Origin: a bacterium
Lineage (GTDB): Bacteria; SZUA-182; DTGQ01
DNA length: 59,668 bases
Assembly: GCA_040755755.1 (NCBI GenBank)
Contig: JBFLZW010000060.1
Location: 1-59,668 of the forward strand
Direction: 5' to 3'
Shown here: in pieces, positions 43,583 to 53,277 of the stretch
Position numbering within the stretch: the first letter of the stretch is position 1
Layout: each line of letters starts with the position of its first letter
Notes under the pieces: generated by a model
The model's input: only the letters and a program-made list of their open reading frames with translations
What the model was told of the DNA's origin: nothing
The model's database searches: none
Translations under genes and position numbers: made by a program

Positions 43583-44565
43583 TCTTCCCTGATCTCCCGC
43601 AGCAGGTCCAGCAGGTGTGCCAAATCTTCCGGCAGGGGGGCGGTGAATTCCAGGTAGTTTTTCCGCTCAGGGTGGATAAAACCCAGGCTTTCGGCATGCA
43701 GGGCCTGACGCTTTAGGTTGGCAATGGCATGACACACTTTCTGATACTTTCTGCTGGATGGAGGAGGCGGGTTGCGGTGTCCGTAGACCGGGTCTCCCAC
43801 CACCGGATGGCCGAGGGAGCTCAGGTGAACCCGGATCTGGTGAGTCCGGCCAGTCTGAAGGGATATCCGCAGGAGGCTGAAACCGGGGAAAACCTCTTCC
43901 ACCGCATAGCGGGTAATGGCCAGCCGCCCCTTTCTGGTCACGGTGGACATTTTCTTCCGGTCAGTAACATGGCGGCCGATCCGGGTTTCAATCTCCCCTT
44001 CCGACTGGGGCATCTGGCCGTAAATAAAAGCCTTGTAAACCCGCTTGACCGTCCTGGCCCTGATCTGCTCACTCAGGCTGCGGTGCGCGGCATCGGTTTT
44101 GGCCACAAGCAGAAGGCCCGACGTGTCCTTATCAAGCCGATGAACAATGCCAGGTCTCATCTCCCCGCCGATCCCGGACAGAAACCGGCAGTGATGAAGC
44201 AGGGCATTCACCAGGGTCCCGCTGTAATTTCCGGCTGCCGGATGGACCACCATGCCAGCCGGTTTATTGACCACAATGATCGACTCATCCTCATAGACAA
44301 TGTCAAGGGGAATATCCTGGGGGAGAACCCGGGCTTCCTGTGGCTCAGGCAGGGTGATCTCAACCCTGTCGCCCGGCCTGAGCAGATAGCTTGCCTTACC
44401 TGTAACCAGGCCATTGACCGTGACCTGATCCATTTCCAGAAGCTTCTGGATCTGCGACCGGGAAAGATCGAGTTCCTGCTGCTGGCTCAGAAAGCGGTCA
44501 ATCCGCTGATGAGCCTCGTGTGGCTGTATGGTGAACTGATGGGACCTTCCTGTATTCATGCTCAT
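43570..44565 (-). CDS. RluA/RluD family 23S rRNA pseudouridine synthase
   Basis: A 331-aa pseudouridine synthase. An S4 RNA-binding domain (QRIDRFLSQQQELDLSRSQIQKLL, VNGLV) is followed by the catalytic domain with RPGIVHRLDKDTSGLLLVAK (catalytic Asp) and LQTGRTHQIRVHLSSLGHPVVGDPVYG. Size and domains fit RluD. The start at 44565 is behind GAGAG. The last codons are made by the ACTGGCCACTG repeat. Confidence 0.92.
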   Translation of the reverse strand: MSMNTGRSHQFTIQPHEAHQRIDRFLSQQQELDLSRSQIQKLLEMDQVTVNGLVTGKASYLLRPGDRVEITLPEPQEARVLPQDIPLDIVYEDESIIVVNKPAGMVVHPAAGNYSGTLVNALLHHCRFLSGIGGEMRPGIVHRLDKDTSGLLLVAKTDAAHRSLSEQIRARTVKRVYKAFIYGQMPQSEGEIETRIGRHVTDRKKMSTVTRKGRLAITRYAVEEVFPGFSLLRISLQTGRTHQIRVHLSSLGHPVVGDPVYGHRNPPPPSSRKYQKVCHAIANLKRQALHAESLGFIHPERKNYLEFTAPLPEDLAHLLDLLREIREESGQ

Positions 44566-45403
44566 GGTTTGTCTCTCAAGAAGGAGTATAACGGAAAGCC
44601 CTCTCAGAGTAAATAGCTTCTTCCTGCTATTAGGTGAAATTTTTTTCATACTTTCATAACTAATTGTTTATCAATGTTAAATTATCCCATTATAAGATAT
44701 AGTATCTGTATATTTTTTCATATTTTTAATTCTGGACTTTTACATAATCATTAGTTTTTATGTCAATTTATTAAAAAATTATAATTTTTGGCAAATATTT
44801 ATAATTAAAGTAAATAAAATTAAGATGGCATAATTTTTGCAGTATTAATAAAAAGATTTAATTATCCCCCCCTGGTAAATAACAACTGATATATCCACAT
44901 AGTGACATTTTGGAAGCTCATTTTCCGAGATAGTCGACTTTCTGAGGTAGTTCCTCTTTATTTAAAAAATTAGACCTTTTTCAACAGGGTAAGTAAGGGA
45001 AACACGGTGGGGTAAATCCGCGCCCTGTTAGGATCAGTAAATAGATCGTGTGCAGTATTGGTAAGGTAAAAGCTCCAGCATGCATCTCCATCTGTCTGAC
45101 TTTGCAATGGCATCTTACTGGGCGGGTCGCGTGTCCATCAACCGAAGGGCGCTGCTGCGTCAGCGCCTGTTGAAGGGCTCACCCCGTATGGCCGTCCACA
45201 TACCCTAAATTCTCTATCACCTGAACAGTCGGCCAGATTCGATGGGGAGGGGGTGAGATAATGAGAGTTAATGCTCTTTGTACTTTGAAAGGGGGTGATC
45301 CTTGATACAAGAGCGAGGGTTAACTGATTTGAATTACTGAATTTGAGGTTACAAAAATTCTTACCAGGTTAAAGTCTAGGCTAAGGGAAGGAGAGAAAAA
45401 GAT
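44566..45403. other. 838-bp intergenic region: AT-rich part then structured leader
   Basis: 44640-44880 is very AT-rich and without genes. 44983-45172 holds the stems listed separately. 45240-45403 has GGGAGGGGGTGAGA and the GGAAGGAGAG ribosome-binding site of the next gene. Confidence 0.6.
44983..45172 (+). ncRNA. candidate structured leader RNA
   Basis: Three nested or successive stems are seen. AACAGGG (44983-44989) pairs with CCCTGTT (45023-45029), enclosing CGG/CCG. TTGGTAAG (45058-45065) pairs with CTTACTGG (45114-45121) using G-U pairs. GGCGCTG (45148-45154) pairs with CAGCGCC (45161-45167), flanked by CAAC/GTTG. It lies 230 nt before the secreted propeller gene. It matches no riboswitch consensus I know (cobalamin, c-di-GMP, Moco and TPP were considered). 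Confidence 0.4.
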
Positions 45404-47392
45404 ATGAGACGGTCTTTATCATTGTTAGTAATTTTAATGATGGCAGTCGGCTTTTTGTCCTTAGTAATTTCACCAGCCCATGCAGACACATATACCTATA
45501 CTACAGACGCTGATTTCGATCAGGGTACTTTGACCAATGTGGTCCATGATCCGGCTGATCAACTGCAGCTCGATGATACGACTTCGGCATCCCATTTCAT
45601 CTGGGTAGCTGTCTCTTCCAAAGGAACGGTTGTCAAGATCAACACCCGAACTCATCAAATCGTAGGTGAATATCAAACTGCCCCCAATGGCATGGGCATG
45701 AATCCATCCAGAACTACCGTAGATGCCGATGGCAATGTATGGGTAACTAACCGCGATGAGTATGGCTATGTACCATCAGAAGGCCAGTGGATGGGATCCG
45801 TGACTTATATAGGTTCACCGGAGACACGCTGGATAGACCGCAATGGTAATGGGGTCTGTGATACCTCCACCGGATTGGGTGATGTTAAATCATGGACGAA
45901 CGCTGGTGGTGCTGATACCTATGGCGGGACATCCACTGCGGAGGATGAATGCATTATTCACTATGTACGGGTTCACTCCACAGGTGCCCGCCATGTTTCG
46001 GTGAATGAGGATAATGATGTCTGGGTCAGCGGTACAGGGGGTAGTAATTTCGATCTTATAGATGTTGAAACCGGAACAATTAGCCGCACCGAAAATTCAA
46101 TCGGTTGTGGTGGATACGGCGGCTTGTACGATCAAAACGGCGTTATCTGGTCGGCAACTCCAGGTTCTTTGCTGCGATGGAATACATCCAGTCCCTTAAG
46201 TACCGGTACCTGCATTAATCATGGTTATTATTGCTATGGTCTGGGCATCGATAGTCAGGGTAATGTATGGAATAGTTCGCTGTATAACAACCAAATCTGG
46301 AAGTACGCACCTGACGGCACTCCGCTCGGCACTTATAACCACGGAAGCGATAGTGCCCAGGGATGCGTCGCCGGCAATAACGATCATATCTGGGTAGCCC
46401 ATAGCTTACTTGGACCTTCAAGCACGGTTGGTCACATTCTCAACAATGGTACCTACATTGGCAACGTGTTTCTTGAGCAGGGAGCCGGGCCTACCGGCGT
46501 AGCAGTAGACGCGGATGGTTATATCTGGGCCACCGGCTATTATAGTGGAAAGGTATATAAAATCGATCCTTCTGCAGGACCTATCGGAGCTGATGGAGTG
46601 ACACCGATAGGTGCGGTTGTGTGGACAAGCCAGAACCTTGGCGGCAACCTCTACGACTACAGCGATATGACTGGAAGCACTCTTATTGTCCCGCCGAATA
46701 ATGGAACCTGGACTGTGATTACCGATAGCGGGGAAGCAGGTGCCGAGTGGGGGAAAATCGACTGGACTTGTGATACCCCGGGGGATAGCTCCCTGACTGT
46801 CTCAGTAGCCAGCAGTGATGATTCGTCTGCTTTCGGACCACTAGTTGATGTAACTGATGAGCAGGAATTGCCCAACACCGGTCGATACCTGAAAATCCAG
46901 GTAAGTTTTAGTCGAAGTACGACAGATAGTGATGGTGATGGCGTTAAGGATAGCCCCATCCTGTATGACCTGACAGTCATGACCAATGAGCCCCCGGATT
47001 GCTCACAGGCGTATGCTGATAACGGATGCCTGTGGCCACCCAATCACAAGATGGTTCCCGTGAGCATTCTTGGTGTTACCGATCCTGACGGTGATCCGGT
47101 GACCATCACGATTACCGCTATTACCAGCGATGAACCTACTGCTTCTGATCCGGGTTCTGGCGGCGCCAAACATTCTCCGGATGCACAAGGTGTTGGAACC
47201 GGTACGGCTAAGCTCCGGGCTGAACGTTCCGGACCTGGAAATGGTCGAGTTTATGAGATTACCTTTACTGCCAGCGACGGTAAGGGAGGAGAATGTGAAG
47301 GCACGGTGCAGGTTAAAGTGCCGCATGATCAGAGCACACCCTGTACTGCCATCGATGACGGACAGAATTACAACGCTACTGAGATCAATTAG
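45404..47392 (+). CDS. secreted beta-propeller (NHL/virginiamycin-lyase-like) protein
   Basis: A 662-aa exported protein. The signal peptide is residues 1-27 (ends SPAHA). Blades with the repeated V-D-A-D-G-N-V-W-V-T pattern (TTVDADGNVWVTN; LGIDSQGNVWNSSLYNNQIWKYAPDG; VAVDADGYIWATGYYSGKVYKIDP) show a propeller to about residue 400. A jelly-roll-like region follows (about 410-520). A C-terminal module contains CLWPPNHKMVPVSILGVTDPDGD and LRAERSGPGNGRVYEITFTASDGKGG, a domain common in secreted proteins of delta-type bacteria. The function is unknown; it is probably a surface or matrix protein. Strong ribosome-binding site AAGGAGAG and a terminator 38 nt after the stop. Confidence 0.85.
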   Translation: MRRSLSLLVILMMAVGFLSLVISPAHADTYTYTTDADFDQGTLTNVVHDPADQLQLDDTTSASHFIWVAVSSKGTVVKINTRTHQIVGEYQTAPNGMGMNPSRTTVDADGNVWVTNRDEYGYVPSEGQWMGSVTYIGSPETRWIDRNGNGVCDTSTGLGDVKSWTNAGGADTYGGTSTAEDECIIHYVRVHSTGARHVSVNEDNDVWVSGTGGSNFDLIDVETGTISRTENSIGCGGYGGLYDQNGVIWSATPGSLLRWNTSSPLSTGTCINHGYYCYGLGIDSQGNVWNSSLYNNQIWKYAPDGTPLGTYNHGSDSAQGCVAGNNDHIWVAHSLLGPSSTVGHILNNGTYIGNVFLEQGAGPTGVAVDADGYIWATGYYSGKVYKIDPSAGPIGADGVTPIGAVVWTSQNLGGNLYDYSDMTGSTLIVPPNNGTWTVITDSGEAGAEWGKIDWTCDTPGDSSLTVSVASSDDSSAFGPLVDVTDEQELPNTGRYLKIQVSFSRSTTDSDGDGVKDSPILYDLTVMTNEPPDCSQAYADNGCLWPPNHKMVPVSILGVTDPDGDPVTITITAITSDEPTASDPGSGGAKHSPDAQGVGTGTAKLRAERSGPGNGRVYEITFTASDGKGGECEGTVQVKVPHDQSTPCTAIDDGQNYNATEIN

Positions 47393-47429
47393 TAATTGGT
47401 GGCTAGGTTAAGGTAGATAGAAAAATTAT

Positions 47430-47462
47430 GGGGAAAGCAGGATGCCGCTTTCCCCTTTTTTT
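47430..47462 (+). terminator. rho-independent terminator of the propeller gene
   Basis: GGGGAAAGC (47430-47438), an 8-nt loop, GCTTTCCCC (47447-47455) and T7 (47456-47462). A classic intrinsic terminator. Confidence 0.92.
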
Positions 47463-47489
47463 ATTCCTTCTTCAAAACCACACCGATTC

Positions 47490-47720
47490 TTATTCCTTCT
47501 CCTTCTGAGCGGTATCATCATCCTGGAGCAGTTTTTTGCCGCTCTCTTTATCCTCCCTGCTCTCCTTGATTTCCTTGTTCTCCTTGCCGCCCACTCCCGC
47601 TTTGAAATTGCTGATACCCTTGCCGAGAGCACCGCCAATCTCAGGCAGTTTGCCCGCCCCAAAGATAATCAGAACGATAACGAGTATGACTACCAATTCC
47701 GGCATGCCGACACCAAACAT
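47490..47720 (-). CDS. tatA: Tat translocase subunit TatA/TatE
   Basis: A 76-aa TatA-type protein: a short N-terminal membrane helix ([16 protein letters not shown]), the F-G-A-G-K-L-P-E hinge, an amphipathic helix ([14 protein letters not shown]) and an acidic/lysine tail. It forms the pore for folded proteins. It lies on the same strand, 136 nt beyond the formate dehydrogenase genes, whose alpha subunit has a Tat signal. It may serve that enzyme. tatC is not in the window. Confidence 0.93.
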   Translation of the reverse strand: MFGVGMPELVVILVIVLIIFGAGKLPEIGGALGKGISNFKAGVGGKENKEIKESREDKESGKKLLQDDDTAQKEKE

Positions 47721-47815
47721 CGTGGTTACCCTCCTTACTTTTGCTCAACCGCCCCCCGGCTCTGCCTCCTGTGGCTCCCGGCTTCTCCTCACTGACCACC
47801 GGCAGATGTCTTTTC

Positions 47816-47870
47816 TGACCACTGGCCACTGACCACTGGCCACTGATGACCACTGATCACTGACCACTCC
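47816..47870. repeat. tandem ACTGGCCACTG repeats
   Basis: Four or more CTGACCACTGGCCACTGA-type units lie between tatA and the gamma subunit gene and extend into the last codons of the latter (AGTGGTCAGTGA, encoding S-G-Q-stop), as at the rluD-family gene. Confidence 0.75.
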
Positions 47871-48507
47871 CTTTCTTTGCCTCGACATGCTCCCGGTACC
47901 ATTTTCCGTGCTGCAGGCGCAGCCAGCCTTTCGTGGCCCAACCAAACGTCATGGCCTGGAGGCTGCCGGGATTGCAGATGGTTCCGAAATAGGCATGGAC
48001 CATCCAGGCGGAGAAAAAGAAAATACCACCGAAAGAGTGAACCGGGTAGCAGATACTGATCCATGCTTTATTGAAATAATGGGCGGTCGGCGCCTGCCAC
48101 ATGGTCCAGCCGGTCACGCCCATGATAATTCCCATAATGATTGTAAAGAAATACATCCCCTTCTGCCCCGGATTAAACCGGCCGGATTCGGGCACCTTTG
48201 CCTTCCACAGGTATCCGCCCATATTGCGTATCCAGTCGATATCGTCGCTGTCGAAGTGGGCTGATTCCCTGAACATGGCCAGGAATATCATGACCACCGA
48301 GACCAGAAAAACGATGCCGGTATAATTATGCACCAGCACCGCAGCCCGAAGGCCGCCGAAAAATTCCGCAAAGTGGATAAACTTTTTGGAATAAAAAGCC
48401 AGGCCCGTAAAGACCAGAAGCAGCCAGCTCAGAGCCAGAAGCGTATGAGACAGGCGCTCAAACCAGCTCGAAACCTTGACCAGACCCAACTTATCGTAAT
48501 CAGCCAT
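47857..48507 (-). CDS. fdnI: formate dehydrogenase gamma subunit (cytochrome b556)
   Basis: A 216-aa membrane protein with four hydrophobic segments, of the FdnI/FdoI family. It passes electrons from the beta subunit to quinone through two b hemes. Family marks are WFERLSHTLLALSWLLLVFTG and YPVHSFGGIFFFSAWMVHAYFGTICNPGSLQAM. The His residues in RLSH, LVHNY, CYPVH and WMVHAY are heme-ligand candidates. It begins 3 nt after the beta subunit stop. The C-terminal SGQ comes from a repeat. Confidence 0.92.
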   Translation of the reverse strand: MADYDKLGLVKVSSWFERLSHTLLALSWLLLVFTGLAFYSKKFIHFAEFFGGLRAAVLVHNYTGIVFLVSVVMIFLAMFRESAHFDSDDIDWIRNMGGYLWKAKVPESGRFNPGQKGMYFFTIIMGIIMGVTGWTMWQAPTAHYFNKAWISICYPVHSFGGIFFFSAWMVHAYFGTICNPGSLQAMTFGWATKGWLRLQHGKWYREHVEAKKGSGQ

Positions 48508-48510
48508 TGG

Positions 48511-49317
48511 TCAATCGCCTCCTTCCCTTTCGGTAAGTTTTGGCCCGTGCAGAACATAATGGAAGACCACAAAGCCAAGCCCGCCCAAAACCGAGGCCAG
48601 CCCGACGGGCTTAAGCCAGTCTTTCCACAGCTTGACCGACAAAGGCACCTGGGGATCAGCGGGCAGTCCCTCGTATTTGCTCCGGTCATACTTCAGAACA
48701 TACATCACTCCAAGGCCGCCGCACTCATGCTCTCCGTACAGGGATGCCTCCCGGTATCCTTTTCCTTGCAAGGCTTGAATCCGCTGACGGGCTCTGGCAA
48801 CCAGTTCATCCCGCGGGCCGAACTGAATCGCCTGGGTGGGGCAGGCCTTGGCGCAGGCCGGAATCAGGCCGTTGGCGATCCGGTCATGGCACAGGTTGCA
48901 CTTTGCAGCCCTGCGCTCTCTGGCATCGAAGCGGGGAATCTCAAAGGGGCAGTTCTGCGTGCAGTAGCCGCATCCCGTGCAGTAGGTACTGTCAAGAACA
49001 ATCACCCCGTCCTGGTTCCGGTAGAGGGCTCTTGACTCAGGGCACACTTTCAGGCAGGTGGCATCCTGACACTGCATGCACTGCACTTTACGAAAAAGCC
49101 ACTCGAATCCGCCGGCCGGCAGTTCATGCTCCGTAAACCGCACCCGCGTCCAGGTGATCAGGGACAGGTCAGCAGGGTTCTCGTAGCTGCCCCTGGTTTT
49201 CCAGGTTTCTTTCGGCTCAGCCGGCAGTTTGTTCCACTGCTTGCAGGCCACCTGGCAGGCCCGGCAGGCCATGCACCGTGAAGTATCCAGTAAAAGACCG
49301 ATCCGTTCCTTGCTCAT
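48511..49317 (-). CDS. fdnH: formate dehydrogenase beta subunit (iron-sulfur)
   Basis: A 268-aa electron-transfer subunit with four [4Fe-4S] clusters. Cys patterns are CMACRACQVACKQWN, CMQCQDATCLKVCP, CTGCGYCTQNCPFEIPRF and CNLCHDRI...CAKACP. A C-terminal membrane helix (KPVGLASVLGGLGFVVFHYVL, about 237-257) anchors it. Electrons from formate pass through it to the cytochrome b subunit. It starts 6 nt after the alpha subunit stop. Confidence 0.95.
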   Translation of the reverse strand: MSKERIGLLLDTSRCMACRACQVACKQWNKLPAEPKETWKTRGSYENPADLSLITWTRVRFTEHELPAGGFEWLFRKVQCMQCQDATCLKVCPESRALYRNQDGVIVLDSTYCTGCGYCTQNCPFEIPRFDARERRAAKCNLCHDRIANGLIPACAKACPTQAIQFGPRDELVARARQRIQALQGKGYREASLYGEHECGGLGVMYVLKYDRSKYEGLPADPQVPLSVKLWKDWLKPVGLASVLGGLGFVVFHYVLHGPKLTEREGGD

Positions 49318-49323
49318 GGCTGT

Positions 49324-52308
49324 CTACACCCCCTTCCTGACATTGCATAAGAATGCCTTGTATTCGGGTATTCTGGTGTTCGGATCGCCGATATTCGGCG
49401 TCAGGACATTGGCCGGATCTCCGGTAGCCAGGCCAGCATAGCCGTAGCACCAGGGGAGGCCGATCTGATGGACCGTGCGGCCGTTGACCGGAAATGGTCT
49501 GAACCGGGCGGTGACCATGGCCACAGCCCTGATCGATCCTCTGGCCGATGAGATGGTGCACAGGTCTCCATTATTGATACCCTTCTCTTTGGCCAGTTCC
49601 CTGGACAGCTCGACAAACATCTCCGGCATCAGCTCACACAGCCACGGCTGCCAGCGGGTCTCGATCCCGCTCTGCCAATGTTCGGTGATCCGGTAGGTGG
49701 TGGCCACGATCGGAAACTCCCGCTGGTCGCCTCTCCTGTCGAGGTCGGTATTATAGCCGAGGAACACACAGGGGTTGATCTGCTGGGGTGAAAAGATATT
49801 ATCCACCGGGCTTTCGTACGGCTCGTAGTGCTCCGGAAAGGGTCCATCGGCCATATCCGGACCAAAGAGCCGGGCATGTCCCTCGGTTCTCATGATAAAG
49901 GCCCCGACATTGTCCGCAGGGAGGACTTTCTTGCCATAATCCGGCACATCTCCCTCCCACTGCTGCATGGTCTCGTTCCACCAGATGACCGCCCGGTCAG
50001 GGTCCCAGGGACGGCCCTTCGGATCGCAGGATGCGCGGTTATAGATAATTCTCCGGTTAAGCGGCCAGCACCAGGACCAGCCGGGATACAGGCCGATGCC
50101 GGTCGGATCGTCCTTTCCCCGCCGGGCCATCATGTTGCCCGCTTCGGTGAAGCTGCCCGAATAGATCCAGCAGCCTGATGATGTGGTGCCATCTTCCAGG
50201 CATTGGGTGAAATTATCCAGCAGCCTGCCGGAAGAAAGATCATAGCCGTTGATTTCTCTGGCAACCACAGCGGCACTTGGCTTGTCGGGAGAGCCCATTT
50301 TCCAGGAAAGTTTAGTGATTGGATCAGGGAATGGTCCGGCATCCTGGGCATAGAGTTTTTTCAGCCGCAGCATGAGGGCATTGATGATCCACAGGTCTGA
50401 TTTTGCCTCTCCCGGCGGCTGCTCGCACTTATTCCGCCATTGGGCCCACCGGCCGCTGTTGCTGATGCTCCCCTCTTTTTCGGCTGATGAGGCGGCGGGA
50501 AGGAGGAAAACTTCGGTTTTGATCGCCGAAGGGCTCACCCCCGGCCGCTTCCAGAAAATGGAGGTTTCGGTCTCGAAGATATCCGTGCAGACCAGCCAGT
50601 CAAGTTTCTCCAGGGCTTTTTGCTCCATCAGGGCATTGGGCCCGCTCACCGCCGGGTTCTGGCCCCAGCAGAAAAGCCCCCTGATTTTTCCCTGGTACAT
50701 GCTCTGAAAGATAGACATATGAGAGTAATTGCCGGAGGCCTTTGGCAAAAGGTGAAAGGAGAACTCGTTTTCCGGGGTGGCGTTCTCCCCATACCAGGCC
50801 TTGAGCAGGCTGATCATGAACTTGGGGTAATTTTTCCAGTAGTTGACGCTTTTCGGGTCTTTCGATACCGGCGTGCACCGGTCGAGGTAAGCCTGAAGGG
50901 TGGCGTCCTTGTCAACCGGTGCCTTCAGGTACCCGGGCAGAAGATGAAAGAGCAGGCCATAATCCGTTGACCCCTGCACATTCGGCTCACCGCGCAGGGC
51001 ATTGACTCCGCCGCCGGCGATGCCGATATTGCCCAAGAGAAGCTGCAGGATGGCAAAGGCGCGGATTATCTGTGTGCCGGTTGTGTGCTGGGTAAAGCCC
51101 ATGGCATACATGATCGTTCCAGCTTTACGGGGGTCTCCCGTAGCGCAAAAGGTCCTGGCCACTTCCAGGAATTTATCCCTGGGAGTTCCGGTGACCTTGC
51201 AGACCGTGTCGGCGTCATAGCGGGCAAAGTGGCTTTTCAGCAGTTGGAATACACAGCGGGGATCCTGGAGAGTCCTGTCCTCACGGGGAATGCCGTTTTC
51301 ATCGAGCTGGTAGGCCCAACTGGAGTTGTCATACTTTCTGGTGGTCTGATCATAGCCGGAAAAAAGACCCTCGGAGAAGGAGAAATCCGGAGAGATCAGG
51401 TGGCCGGCATTGGTGTATTCCACGACATATTCGTGATTGTAAAGCTGATTTGTGAGGCAGTAATTAATCAGCCCGCCGATAAAGGCAATATCCGTTCCGG
51501 AGCGCAGCGGGGCGTAAATATCGGCCAGGGCCGAGGTGCGGGTAAAGCGCGGGTCCACACTGATGATCCTGGCCCCCCGCTCATCCCTGGCCCGAAGAAC
51601 CCAGCGGAACGACATGGGGTGGTTTTCCGCGGCATTGCTGCCCATGACGATAATGCAGTCACTGTTTTTCAGATCGATCCAATGGTTGGTCATTGCTCCT
51701 CTGCCGAACGACTCTGCCAGAGCCGCTACCGTAGCGGAGTGTCAGACCCTGGCCTGGTGATCGAGATTAACGATCCCCAGGCTTCTGGCAAACTTGGCCA
51801 GGGCATAGCATTCCTCATTATTGAGCGCCGCCCCGCCAAGGTTGGCGATCCCTTCGGTCCGGTTGACAAGCAGGCCGTCCCCGGTCATGGTGGTAAAGGT
51901 AGTGTCCCTCGTCTCCTTGACCTTCCGGCTGATTCTGTCCAGAGCCCAATCCCAGTCCTTTTCCTCCCAGGTGCTGCCTCCCGGAGCGCGGTAGAGGACT
52001 TTGCGAAGCCGGTACTCGCTGTGAGCCTCCTGATAGAGGGCCGAACCCTTGGGACAGAGGGCCCCCTCATTGATGGGCGAGTCAGGATCTCCCTCGGTAT
52101 TGATGACCTTTCCATCGACGGTATGCACAATAATGCTGCACCCGCACGAGCAGTAAGGACAAATGGTGGTGGTTTCCCTGGCATAGCTGATTTTGAGGGG
52201 ATGAGCATTCGCCGATACACCCGAAAGATCAAACCCCAGGGAGCCCAAGGCCGCACCTGCTGCGGCTGCACCTGATATTTTCAGGAAACCTCTTCGGCTC
52301 AGATCCAT
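49324..52308 (-). CDS. fdnG: selenocysteine-containing formate dehydrogenase alpha subunit
   Basis: A 994-aa catalytic subunit (molybdo- or tungstopterin), with selenocysteine encoded by TGA at 51742-51744 (residue 189). The Tat signal is SRRGFLKISG, followed by an Ala-rich hydrophobic stretch; the ATG at 52308 follows GAGGAGGACTC. The first [4Fe-4S] site is CPYCSCGCSIIV...CPKG. The frame reads DHQARV, then Sec, then HSATVAALAESFGRGAMTNHWID, the exact family context, and continues to the stop. FdnG of E. coli has the same plan (1015 aa). The enzyme acts at the periplasmic face and oxidises formate to CO2. First gene of fdnGHI-tatA. Confidence 0.96.
51710..51744 (-). promoter_or_regulatory. 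Sec TGA codon with SECIS-like hairpin
   Basis: After the TGA at 51742-51744, bases 51724-51710 on the minus strand form GGCTCT-GGC-AGAGTC, a small stem with a G-rich loop 24-26 nt from the TGA. This is in the range of bacterial SECIS elements. A nearer alternative stem (CCGCTAC/GTAGCGG) also exists. selABCD are not in the window. Confidence 0.6.
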
Positions 52309-52415
52309 TGAGTCCTCCTCTGAAAAAGGGTTGACGGTCGATAGTGCTGACCTGACTTGGGTCCGGAAAAGTTTTGGTGCTTTATATGCATGTGGCTTAT
52401 TTGCAGAGCGGGTAT

Positions 52416-52440
52416 TTGCATGTAATATAAATATATGCAA
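52416..52440. promoter_or_regulatory. TTGCAT...ATGCAA inverted repeat upstream of fdh
   Basis: TTGCAT (52416-52421) and ATGCAA (52435-52440) are perfect inverted half-sites 13 nt apart in AT-rich DNA, about 108-132 nt before the fdh alpha start. It is a candidate operator; the regulator is unknown and it does not match the FNR consensus. Confidence 0.35.
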
Positions 52441-52494
52441 GATATATGCCTTCATGGGAGGAATAATAATCAAGGGCTCATGGTCCCTCCTCTT

Positions 52495-52938
52495 CTATTT
52501 CATCAGGGTAAGCAGAGTGAAAATAGCTGCTGTATAGGCAATCAAAAGACCAGCAACCCAACCTACTACCCATTTAATTGTGCTGGATTTTGCTTGTCCT
52601 ATCTCCGATCTGACCTTCTCTATTTCCAGCTTGACCGATTCAATCTCTTTGGTCAGCTTAAGCTCAGTTTCTTTGATCTCTCCCCGTACCTGCTCTATTT
52701 CTTTGGTCAGTTTAAGTTCTGCTTCTTTGATTTCTCCCCGTACCTGTTCAATCTCTTTGGTCAGCTTAAGCTCAGTTTCCCGGATATCCCCTTTTACTTC
52801 CCGGATATCCTCTTTTGTTGCCAATTCCCGTTTATGATCGCTTATCAGTGCTTCAATATCTCTCACCGCTGCCTGAGCTTTTTCCTTGCCGAAGGTTCCT
52901 GAGAAGATATCAAACAGTTCTATTGCCTCGATACTCAT
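52495..52938 (-). CDS. DUF1640-like coiled-coil protein with C-terminal membrane helix
   Basis: A 147-aa protein. An N-terminal helix (IFSGTFGKEKAQAAVRDIEAL) precedes a long coiled coil (about 40-120) built of near-identical 14-residue units (RGEIKETELKLTKEIEQV), then one membrane helix (VVGWVAGLLIAYTAAIFTLLTL). The plan is that of DUF1640/CCDC90-like proteins, often phage- or TA-associated with unknown role. The start overlaps the HTH gene stop by 4 nt. The repeat units are also duplicated at the DNA level. Confidence 0.8.
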   Translation of the reverse strand: MSIEAIELFDIFSGTFGKEKAQAAVRDIEALISDHKRELATKEDIREVKGDIRETELKLTKEIEQVRGEIKEAELKLTKEIEQVRGEIKETELKLTKEIESVKLEIEKVRSEIGQAKSSTIKWVVGWVAGLLIAYTAAIFTLLTLMK

Positions 52939-53129
52939 CTTGTGGTCACCTTCAGGTTACTTGCCTTTTTAAGAAAATCGTCTACATCTGACCTGTAGAT
53001 TCGGTAATCTCTGCCGACTTTGGCCGCTCTCAACTGTCCTGTCTTGATAAGTTTAAAGACAGTCGGTCTCGTAACCTTGAGGTATTCCATAACCTCTTTT
53101 GTGGTTAAGATTTCCTCTTGTTTTACCAT
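52935..53129 (-). CDS. excisionase-type HTH DNA-binding protein
   Basis: A 64-aa MerR/excisionase-fold helix-turn-helix protein: EEILTTKEVMEYLKVTRPTVFKLIKTGQL, then RAAKVGRDYRIYRSDVDDFL. The ATG at 53129 follows AAAGGT. It is coupled to the coiled-coil gene by an ATGA overlap and probably regulates the pair. Confidence 0.88.
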   Translation of the reverse strand: MVKQEEILTTKEVMEYLKVTRPTVFKLIKTGQLRAAKVGRDYRIYRSDVDDFLKKASNLKVTTR

Positions 53130-53277
53130 TATTATCAATACCTTTCATGTATTAATATTAATTATGAATAGTCCTTTATCACTTTTTATAATTATAACTT
53201 ATCATTTATCGGCACGTCAAGCAAGTAATTCAACCTGCCGAGTCAATCTGCAAATTTTCCCAGATTGCAAATGATTA

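Noticed and set aside
44983-45240. Cobalamin, c-di-GMP or molybdenum cofactor riboswitch
   Set aside because: GGGAAACACGGTG resembles part of the cobalamin core, but the CCCGC-ACTG and B12-box parts are missing; the GEMM core (CGCAAAGCC) is absent.
51742-51744. TGA in the fdh alpha gene read as a frameshift or gene split
   Set aside because: The flanking residues match the conserved Sec context of FdnG, the frame is the same on both sides, and a SECIS-like hairpin follows.
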